From: Actinomycetota bacterium
Lineage (GTDB): Bacteria > Actinomycetota > Actinomycetes > Nanopelagicales > Nanopelagicaceae
Assembly (NCBI GenBank): GCA_009924725.1
Contig: RFRA01000085.1
Coordinates: 1-5,018, forward strand
DNA: 5,018 nt
Direction of reading: 5' to 3'
The notes beneath the pieces were generated by a model that did no database searches, was not told the DNA's origin, and worked only from the letters and a program-made list of their open reading frames with translations. This document shows, in pieces, positions 1 to 5,018 of the stretch. The position numbers were made by a program, and so were the translations under genes. The stretch's first letter is position 1; every line of letters starts with the position of its first letter.

Positions 1-1067
1 CAATTATTGATTGGGGCGATGCCGGGGGATATGACTTCGAAGTTATTTGGGATGTTTGCTGTACTGAAGCGCTTGGCAAATCATTTGACGATGTAGCTGT
101 TTTATTTGTGAGCCACGATCGCGAGCTATTAGATAACGTAGCAAATCGTATTGTGACGTTAGAGCAAGGCGTTAGTGGTAATACCACTTGGGTACATGGT
201 GGAAAATTCTCTACTTGGCATGAAGCACGCGTTGCTCGCAATAAGCGCTTTGCTGAAGTATTGCTGCGCTGGCAACAAGAACATCAACGACTAAAAGATT
301 TAGTTCGAACGCTGCAAGTGCAAGCAGCGATAAGCCCTGATATGGCAAATAAATATCATGCGATGCAAACTCGCCTGCGTAAGTTCGAAGAAGCTGGTGC
401 GCCGGAAGCGCCACCAATTGAACAAGATGTGAAAGTTGGATTACGTGGTGGTCGCACTGGTTTGCGGGCATTAACTTTTGAAAATTTAGCGCTAGATAAC
501 TTAACTGAGCCATTTAATTTCGAAGTTTTCTTTGGTGACCGCGTCGCTGTGTTGGGAAAGAACGGCACCGGCAAGTCACACTTCCTGCGCATGATTTCTG
601 GCGATGAGACCGTTAAATACACCGGCAACTGGAAACTTGGCGCACGCGTTGATGTTGGCTACTTTGCGCAAACTCACGCACATCCAGAATTTGAAAGTAA
701 AACTTTGCTGGAAATTCTTTGGCAAGAACATTCACTGCAATTAGGACCGGCTAAAAGCGTGCTGCGAAAGTATGAAATTGATGGCCAAGCTGAACAAAAA
801 TTCTCATCCCTTTCAGGTGGGCAACAAGCGCGCTTCCAAGTTCTATTACTTGAGCTAATGGGCTCAACAGCGCTGCTACTTGATGAGCCAACTGACAACC
901 TCGATTTAGTATCGGCGGAAAGTTTGGAAGCAGCCCTTAATCGCTACGAAGGCACGGTCATGGCTGTGACCCACGATCGTTGGTTCACGAGAGGCTTCAC
1001 ACGATTCCTGGTATTCGGAGCAAATGGTCGGGTATACGAGAGTCCCGAGCCCGTATTTGATCACTAG
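1..1067 (+). CDS. ABC-F family ATPase, 5'-truncated by window, with internal in-frame gap in first ATPase domain
   Basis: The gene runs in from before the window. The frame is open from nt 3 and ends at TAG 1065-1067, giving about 354 visible residues. ABC-F proteins are cytosolic, have two ATPase domains and no membrane part, and usually act on ribosomes. The visible N-terminal part (nt 18-98) reads DAGGYDFEVIWDVCCTEALG and onward, typical of the first domain just before its signature. It is followed at once by VLFVSHDREL, the H-loop region (nt 99-128), so the signature and Walker B of domain 1 are missing. Domain 2 is complete: Walker A GKNGTGKS (nt 555-578), Q-loop YFAQTHAHP (about nt 660-686), signature LSGGQQ (nt 810-827), Walker B LLLDEP (about nt 870-890) and H-loop VTHDR (about nt 966-980). 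The linker is charged and helical (about nt 220-420). A GTG at 108 is a possible start but sits inside the H-loop motif, so it is not the real one. Family is secure; exact function is unknown, and the product may be inactive. Confidence 0.88.
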   Translation, partial: IIDWGDAGGYDFEVIWDVCCTEALGKSFDDVAVLFVSHDRELLDNVANRIVTLEQGVSGNTTWVHGGKFSTWHEARVARNKRFAEVLLRWQQEHQRLKDLVRTLQVQAAISPDMANKYHAMQTRLRKFEEAGAPEAPPIEQDVKVGLRGGRTGLRALTFENLALDNLTEPFNFEVFFGDRVAVLGKNGTGKSHFLRMISGDETVKYTGNWKLGARVDVGYFAQTHAHPEFESKTLLEILWQEHSLQLGPAKSVLRKYEIDGQAEQKFSSLSGGQQARFQVLLLELMGSTALLLDEPTDNLDLVSAESLEAALNRYEGTVMAVTHDRWFTRGFTRFLVFGANGRVYESPEPVFDH

Positions 1068-1082
1068 CCGATCACTGACTTT

Positions 1083-1100
1083 CCGATCCATGAGGATCGG
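1083..1100 (+). terminator. Perfect 7-bp hairpin after the ABC-F gene, possible terminator
   Basis: CCGATCC (1083-1089) and GGATCGG (1094-1100) form a perfect stem around an ATGA loop, 15 nt after the ABC-F stop codon. No T-run follows, so it is not a canonical intrinsic terminator. Actinobacterial terminators often lack the U-tail, and the position between a stop codon and the next promoter fits. A second CCGATC at 1068-1073 could pair with the same 3' arm as an alternative. The role is inferred from position and structure only. Confidence 0.45.
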
Positions 1101-1121
1101 AGCGTGTAGCTAGCGCTCATT

Positions 1122-1150
1122 TTGACCCAGCGCAAGCGTGACGGTAGCCT
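1122..1150 (+). promoter_or_regulatory. Predicted promoter of the rplM operon
   Basis: TTGACC (1122-1127) matches five of six bases of the -35 consensus. A 17-bp spacer separates it from TAGCCT (1145-1150), which fits the TAnnnT form of actinobacterial -10 boxes. Transcription would begin near 1156-1158, about 70 nt before the rplM start codon. It lies in the only long gap ahead of four closely spaced genes, so it is the best candidate for driving them all. It rests on motif reading alone. Confidence 0.5.
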
Positions 1151-1158
1151 TACCCCTC

Positions 1159-1190
1159 TAGATCAAGCCCGCCGCGAGGTGGACTTTCTA
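1159..1190 (+). promoter_or_regulatory. GNRA-capped hairpin in the rplM 5' leader
   Basis: The stem pairs 1159-1162 (TAGA) with 1187-1190 (TCTA), 1165-1167 (AAG) with 1184-1186 (CTT), and CCGCC (1169-1173) with GGTGG (1178-1182, with one G-U pair). The loop is GCGA, a GNRA tetraloop. The imperfections are a two-base bulge (1163-1164) and one C/A mismatch (1168/1183). It would sit at the very 5' end of the predicted transcript and about 20 nt before the rplM ribosome binding site. Ribosomal protein operons are commonly autoregulated through leader RNA structures, and an L13 leader is known in Firmicutes. I do not claim homology to that element; the function here is inference. Confidence 0.5.
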
Positions 1191-1227
1191 ATTATCAACT
1201 AAGAACCAAAAGAAGGTAGGCAATAGC

Positions 1228-1680
1228 GTGCGTACATATAGTCCAAAGCCTGGCGATGTAGTGCGAAAGTGGCATGTCATCGACGCCCAAGATGTTGTAT
1301 TGGGTCGCTTGGCAACTCATGCTGCTGCACTTCTACGCGGAAAGCACAAAGCTACATTTGCTCCTCACATGGACATGGGTGACTTTGTAATTGTTATCAA
1401 CGCGGAAAAAGTTGCGCTATCTGGTTCAAAGACCACCCAAAAGTTTGCACACCACCACTCAGGTTTCCCAGGCGGTTTAACTTCAACCGTTTACGGCGAC
1501 TTGATGGAGAAGCACCCAACTCGTGCAGTTGAAAAGGCGATCAAGGGAATGATTCCTAAGAACCGTCTTGGCCGCGACATTGCATCAAAGCTAAAAGTTT
1601 ATGCGGGTCCAAATCACCCACATGCTGCACAAGCTCCAACTCCATATGTTTTCGAGCAAGTTTCACAGATCATTAAGTAA
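1228..1680 (+). CDS. rplM: 50S ribosomal protein L13
   Basis: L13 is an early-assembling protein of the large ribosomal subunit that binds 23S rRNA. The 150-residue product has the usual length for Actinobacteria. Diagnostic stretches are RKWHVIDAQDVVLGRLAT (residues 13-30), the MDMGDFVIVINAEKVALSG block (48-66), the family signature GMIPKNRLGR (107-116) and YAGPNHPHAAQ (125-135). The start is GTG. The purine-rich AGAAGGTAGG (1211-1220) lies 7 nt upstream, and the N-terminus MRTYSPKPGDV matches what is expected for the family. It is the first gene of the rplM-rpsI-glmM-glmS run, preceded by a 160-bp gap with a predicted promoter and a leader hairpin. rpsI follows after 27 nt, the near-universal bacterial pairing. 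Confidence 0.98.
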   Translation: MRTYSPKPGDVVRKWHVIDAQDVVLGRLATHAAALLRGKHKATFAPHMDMGDFVIVINAEKVALSGSKTTQKFAHHHSGFPGGLTSTVYGDLMEKHPTRAVEKAIKGMIPKNRLGRDIASKLKVYAGPNHPHAAQAPTPYVFEQVSQIIK

Positions 1681-1707
1681 TCGATAGAAAAAGGGAATAG
1701 AAAATAC

Positions 1708-2193
1708 ATGTCTGAAAATACAACTATCGAACTTGATGAAGCACAAGAGCTAACTTCTTACTCATCATCATCTCCAGCTGCAGCGACTAACCGCCCAGCA
1801 ATTAAAGCTCCAGGTGGCGGCACAGGTCGTCGCAAGGAAGCTGTTGCTCGTGTTCGCTTAGTTCCTGGTTCCGGCAAGTGGATCGTTAACGGTAAGACTC
1901 TTGAGAATTACTTCCCAAATAAAGTTCACCAACAATTAGTTTCCGAACCTTTCCGCACAGTTGGTGCTGAAAATGGTTACGACGTTGTTGCTCGCATCAA
2001 TGGTGGTGGAGTTTCAGGTCAAGCTGGCGCACTACGTCTTGGTGTTGCCCGCGCGCTAAACGAGATCGATGTTGAGGCTAACCGCCCAGCTCTTAAAAAA
2101 GCTGGTTTCCTCAAGCGCGATGCTCGTGTTATTGAACGTAAGAAGTACGGCCTAAAGAAGGCTCGTAAGCGTTCTCAATACAGCAAGCGCTAA
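1708..2193 (+). CDS. rpsI: 30S ribosomal protein S9
   Basis: S9 is a small-subunit protein whose C-terminal tail reaches the P-site tRNA anticodon loop. The 161-residue product carries the conserved core from GTGRRKEAVARVRLVPGSGK (residues 38-57), the signature GGGVSGQAGALRLGVARAL (99-117), PALKKAGFLKRD (127-138) and the terminal KKYGLKKARKRSQYSKR (145-161), including the invariant final Lys-Arg. Residues 1-37 form an extra N-terminal segment rich in Ser, Ala, Glu and Thr. Comparable extensions are known in actinobacterial S9, so the ATG at 1708 is credible. AAGGGA (1691-1696) lies 11 nt upstream as a slightly distant Shine-Dalgarno. It is cotranscribed with rplM, and glmM starts 50 nt downstream. 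Confidence 0.98.
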   Translation: MSENTTIELDEAQELTSYSSSSPAAATNRPAIKAPGGGTGRRKEAVARVRLVPGSGKWIVNGKTLENYFPNKVHQQLVSEPFRTVGAENGYDVVARINGGGVSGQAGALRLGVARALNEIDVEANRPALKKAGFLKRDARVIERKKYGLKKARKRSQYSKR

Positions 2194-2202
2194 TACACTT
2201 TC

Positions 2203-2217
2203 ACCGATTTACTCGGT
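2203..2217 (+). other. Small hairpin between rpsI and glmM
   Basis: ACCGA (2203-2207) and TCGGT (2213-2217) can pair around a 5-nt loop in the 50-nt gap after rpsI. The stem is short and lacks a T-run, so it is at best a weak attenuator or an RNA-stability element reducing expression of glmM relative to the ribosomal protein genes. It could equally be chance. Confidence 0.25.
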
Positions 2218-2229
2218 AGCTATCTCGGC

Positions 2230-2238
2230 AGGAGGAGG
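2230..2238 (+). promoter_or_regulatory. Strong Shine-Dalgarno that sets the TTG start of glmM
   Basis: AGGAGGAGG contains overlapping perfect matches to the anti-Shine-Dalgarno core. It ends 5 nt before TTG at 2244. The glmM frame has a TAG stop at 2217-2219 and no ATG or GTG between that stop and the TTG, so the TTG is the only usable initiator for a full-length protein. Confidence 0.85.
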
Positions 2239-2243
2239 ACTTT

Positions 2244-3575
2244 TTGTCACTCTTTGGAACCGACGGCATTCGTGGTTTAGCAAACGTTGATCTAACTGCT
2301 GAATTAGCCCTTGATGTAGCTGTAGCTGCTGCACATATTCTCGTAGAAAATTCAAACGATCGCCCGCGCGCAATTGTTGGACAAGATTCACGTGCATCCG
2401 GCGAATTTCTGGAAGCTGCAGTTGTTGCTGGTTTAACCAGTGCCGGTGTTGATGTTTATCGCGTCGGTATTGTGCCAACTCCAGCAGTTGCTTACTTAGT
2501 TGCAACTACTGGCGCAGATCTAGGCGTAATGATCAGCGCATCGCATAATCCAATGCCAGATAACGGCATTAAGTTATTTCAACGCGGTGGCGAAAAATTA
2601 GCCGATGATGTCGAAGCCCTTGTGGAGGCCCGCATTGGCGAACCATGGCAACGTCCAACTGGCGCCGCTGTTGGACGCGTAATTAATGATGATCAATTAG
2701 TTAATAACTACATCGAACATTTGCTTTCAACTATTGATATTTCGCTCTCGGGCCTAAAAATTGTGGTCGATTGCGCAAATGGTGCTTCATCTTTTACTGC
2801 TCCTGTTGCACTAACCCGCGCGGGCGCTGAAGTTATTGCCATCGCCAATATCCCCGATGGCTGGAACATTAATGATGGCGTTGGTTCAACACATCTAGAT
2901 TACTTGCGTAACGCTGTTCTTAAGAATGGCGCCGATGTTGGTATTGCCCACGATGGCGATGCCGACCGTTGCTTAGCTATTGATGCCACTGGTGCTGAAG
3001 TTGATGGCGATGTAATTATGGCAATTTTGGCTAAAGGCTTTAAGGCGCAAGGGAAATTAAAGGCAAACACAATTGTGGGAACCGTGATGAGCAATCTTGG
3101 TTTCATGCATGCCATGGCTGAATCGGGAATTGAAGTTGTAACGACAGCTGTGGGCGATCGCTATGTGCTTGAAGCAATGTTGCAATCAGATTTTAATTTA
3201 GGTGGCGAGCAATCAGGTCACGTAATCATGCGCGATCATGCCAATACTGGCGATGGCTTACTTACTGCGCTTCAACTACTGGCCGAAGTAAAGCGCTCTG
3301 GCCAAACCCTGCAAGAGCTTTCGCGCGTGTTGGTGCGATTCCCACAGGTATTAATCAATGTTAAGAATGTGGCTAAAGAACGCTTAGCAACTTCAAGTGT
3401 TATTGCCGATGCGGTTAAAGCTGCCGAAACTGAACTTGGTTCAAATGGTCGAGTATTGCTCCGCGCTTCTGGTACTGAACCGCTAGTGCGCGTTATGGTT
3501 GAAGCGCAGAGCGATGCGGTTGCTCAAGATGTAGCAACCAGACTGGCCCAAGTTGTCGAAACTGAATTGAAATAA
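2244..3575 (+). CDS. glmM: Phosphoglucosamine mutase
   Basis: GlmM interconverts glucosamine-6-phosphate and glucosamine-1-phosphate in the cytosol, the second step toward UDP-N-acetylglucosamine for peptidoglycan. The 443-residue length is normal. All four active-site elements of the alpha-D-phosphohexomutase family are present: the phosphoserine loop SASHNP (residues 98-103, catalytic Ser100), the Mg-binding loop DGDADR (237-242), the sugar-binding loop GEQSGH (321-326) and the phosphate-binding RASGTEP (407-413). The N-terminal FGTDGIRG (4-11) and the Ser-loop form are typical of GlmM rather than of phosphoglucomutase or phosphomannomutase. The start codon is TTG, fixed by an upstream in-frame stop and a strong Shine-Dalgarno. 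It follows rpsI by 50 nt, and glmS, encoding the preceding enzyme of the pathway, begins 4 nt after its stop, which supports the assignment. Confidence 0.97.
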   Translation: MSLFGTDGIRGLANVDLTAELALDVAVAAAHILVENSNDRPRAIVGQDSRASGEFLEAAVVAGLTSAGVDVYRVGIVPTPAVAYLVATTGADLGVMISASHNPMPDNGIKLFQRGGEKLADDVEALVEARIGEPWQRPTGAAVGRVINDDQLVNNYIEHLLSTIDISLSGLKIVVDCANGASSFTAPVALTRAGAEVIAIANIPDGWNINDGVGSTHLDYLRNAVLKNGADVGIAHDGDADRCLAIDATGAEVDGDVIMAILAKGFKAQGKLKANTIVGTVMSNLGFMHAMAESGIEVVTTAVGDRYVLEAMLQSDFNLGGEQSGHVIMRDHANTGDGLLTALQLLAEVKRSGQTLQELSRVLVRFPQVLINVKNVAKERLATSSVIADAVKAAETELGSNGRVLLRASGTEPLVRVMVEAQSDAVAQDVATRLAQVVETELK

Positions 3576-3579
3576 TTTA

Positions 3580-5018
3580 ATGTGCGGAATCGTGGGATAT
3601 ACCGGTACTAACTCGGCAATCACGCCATTGATTGAAGGCTTGCGTCGTCTGGAATATCGCGGCTATGACTCAGCCGGTATTGCTCTTGGTACTAGTGGCA
3701 AATTGTTTATTGAAAAGCGCGCCGGCAAGTTAGGCAATCTAGAAAGTTCACTTGGCGATCAACTTCCTTCAGCAACTTCTGGAATTGGTCATACTCGTTG
3801 GGCTACACATGGCGGACCGACAGATAGCAACGCCCACCCTCATGTAGATAACGAAGGCAAGCTCGCTGTTATTCACAATGGCATCATCGAAAATTACAAT
3901 CAATTAAAGGCAGAGCTACAGGTTAAGGGCCATAAGTTTCACTCTGATACTGATACCGAATCTGTGGCCCACTTATTAAGTGATCTGCGCAAAGAATTCA
4001 ACGATGATCTTCCTGCTGCAATGCGTGAAGCAGTTAAGACTTTGCGTGGCTCTTTCACGTTGCTCGCAGTGCATGCAGATAACCCCGGCGTAATTGTCGG
4101 CGTTCGTCGCAACTCACCGCTGGTATTGGGTGTCGGCGAAAACGAATACTTCTTAGCTTCCGATGTGGCAGCTTTCATTGAATACACCAAGCGGGCAGTT
4201 GAACTAGGTCAAGATGAAATTGTGGTCATTACACCTTCTGGTTTTGAGATCACCGACCTTGATGGCAATACGCAATCTGCGCGGGAATACCAAGTGACTT
4301 GGGATGCTGAAGCCGCGCAAAAAGGTGGCTTTAGCCACTTCATGTTGAAAGAAATCTTCGAGCAACCAAAAGCAGTTGCCGATACTTTGATTGGCCGGTT
4401 AACTGATAATAATCAGATCGAACTTGATGAGTTAAAGATGAGCGATGAAGAAATTCGTGCACTAAAAAAGATTGTAGTTATTGCTTGTGGCACTGCTTAT
4501 CACGCCGGCATGATCGCAAAATATGCGATTGAAAAGTGGGCCAAGATTTCCGTTGAAGTCGAAATCGCAAGTGAGTACCGATATCGCGATCCGATTATTG
4601 ATTCGCAGACTTTAGTCATTGCGATTTCGCAATCTGGCGAAACCATGGACACCTTGATGGCACTGCGTCATGCTAAAGCAGCCGGTGCTCGAGTCTTAGC
4701 AATCTGTAACACTAATAGCTCAACAATTCCACGTGAGTCAGATGCGGTTCTCTATACCCACGCAGGTCCTGAAATTGCAGTTGCATCAACAAAAGCCTTC
4801 CTGACGCAAATTGTTGCTATCTATCTCATTGGTCTGAAGCTGGCACAGGTGCGAAAGCAGCTCACCGAAAAAGAGGTACGCGATCTATATAACGAGATGC
4901 TTGAGCTACCTGGCAAGGTGGAGCAAATCTTGGAAACAATCGAACCGTTACGTGAGTTAACTCGTAAGTTTGTAAAGAACGACACCATTCTCTTTCTCGG
5001 GCGCGGAATCGAATATCC
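3580..5018 (+). CDS. glmS: Glutamine-fructose-6-phosphate aminotransferase (isomerizing), 3'-truncated by window
   Basis: GlmS makes glucosamine-6-phosphate from fructose-6-phosphate using ammonia released from glutamine, the committed step of amino-sugar synthesis. About 479 of an expected roughly 610 residues are visible, and the frame is open to the window edge. The N-terminal glutaminase (class II, Ntn type) has the catalytic Cys2 after Met removal, RGYDSAG (27-33), HTRWATHG (71-78), NAHPH (84-88) and HNGIIEN (99-105). The connecting segment FSHFMLKEIFEQP (251-263) is typical. The first sugar-isomerase (SIS) domain shows ACGTAYHAG (302-310), SQSGETMDT (350-358) and GPEIAVASTKAF (396-407), and the second SIS domain begins near LFLGRG (471-476). 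The start at ATG 3580 is fixed by MCGIVGY. No clear Shine-Dalgarno precedes it, and the gap to glmM is 4 nt, so translational coupling is likely. No glmS ribozyme fits in that gap. Confidence 0.97.
   Translation, partial: MCGIVGYTGTNSAITPLIEGLRRLEYRGYDSAGIALGTSGKLFIEKRAGKLGNLESSLGDQLPSATSGIGHTRWATHGGPTDSNAHPHVDNEGKLAVIHNGIIENYNQLKAELQVKGHKFHSDTDTESVAHLLSDLRKEFNDDLPAAMREAVKTLRGSFTLLAVHADNPGVIVGVRRNSPLVLGVGENEYFLASDVAAFIEYTKRAVELGQDEIVVITPSGFEITDLDGNTQSAREYQVTWDAEAAQKGGFSHFMLKEIFEQPKAVADTLIGRLTDNNQIELDELKMSDEEIRALKKIVVIACGTAYHAGMIAKYAIEKWAKISVEVEIASEYRYRDPIIDSQTLVIAISQSGETMDTLMALRHAKAAGARVLAICNTNSSTIPRESDAVLYTHAGPEIAVASTKAFLTQIVAIYLIGLKLAQVRKQLTEKEVRDLYNEMLELPGKVEQILETIEPLRELTRKFVKNDTILFLGRGIEY

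Noticed and set aside
108..1067. GTG at 108 as the true start of a shorter single-domain ABC protein
   Set aside because: The same frame is open upstream to nt 3 and encodes recognisable ABC-F sequence. The GTG encodes the valine of the VSHDR H-loop motif, so it is internal, and no Shine-Dalgarno precedes it.
1101..1117. AGCG...CGCT hairpin around the GCTAGC palindrome as a second terminator
   Set aside because: Only a 4-bp stem with a 9-nt loop and no T-run; within chance expectation.
1147..1221. Pairing of GCCTTACC (1147-1154) with GGTAGGC (1215-1221) to hide the rplM Shine-Dalgarno
   Set aside because: The upstream arm overlaps the predicted -10 box and lies before the predicted transcription start, so it would not be in the mRNA. 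The pairing also needs a bulge.
2209..2505. Minus-strand open frame of 98 codons opposite the start of glmM, and similar antisense frames at 211-1091, 2900-3115 and 3939-4190
   Set aside because: They lie opposite well-conserved genes, have no recognisable domains, and their composition is what complementing the sense codons would give.
3576..3579. glmS ribozyme/riboswitch upstream of glmS
   Set aside because: Only 4 nt separate glmM and glmS, and the glmM coding end is fully conserved protein sequence. The ribozyme is a feature mainly of Firmicutes.

Overview
The window is a housekeeping stretch of an actinobacterial chromosome. All genes lie on the + strand: a 5'-truncated ABC-F ATPase gene, then rplM (L13), rpsI (S9), glmM and a 3'-truncated glmS. 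The protein sequences and the order rplM-rpsI-glmM-glmS fit Actinobacteria. By eye the base composition is moderate (under 50% GC), with many A/T-ending codons. That points to a low-GC, streamlined lineage such as the freshwater acI / Nanopelagicales group rather than Streptomyces or Mycobacterium. The taxonomic placement is inference.

Layout: 1-1067 holds the C-terminal part of a duplicated-ATPase ABC-F protein whose gene begins before the window. 1068-1227 is the only substantial intergenic gap (160 bp). It carries a perfect 7-bp hairpin (possible terminator), a plausible sigma-70-type promoter (TTGACC, 17 bp, TAGCCT), and a long imperfect hairpin capped by a GCGA tetraloop at the predicted 5' end of the rplM transcript. 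From 1228 on, four genes follow with gaps of 27, 50 and 4 nt, which looks like one operon.

The operon joins two large-subunit/small-subunit ribosomal proteins (L13 and S9) to two enzymes of UDP-N-acetylglucosamine synthesis. GlmS makes glucosamine-6-phosphate and GlmM converts it to glucosamine-1-phosphate for peptidoglycan. Such an arrangement would couple ribosome production with wall-precursor supply.

The most unusual point is in the ABC-F gene. The reading frame is open throughout, but the first ATPase domain jumps from the helical region just before the signature motif straight to the H-loop motif (VSHDR). The LSGGE signature and Walker B of that domain, about 55 residues, are absent without a frameshift. 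This is either a real in-frame deletion, which should disable both composite ATP sites, or an assembly or strain artefact. No mobile element, CRISPR array, tRNA or rRNA gene was seen, and I see no evidence for a wholly new biological system.
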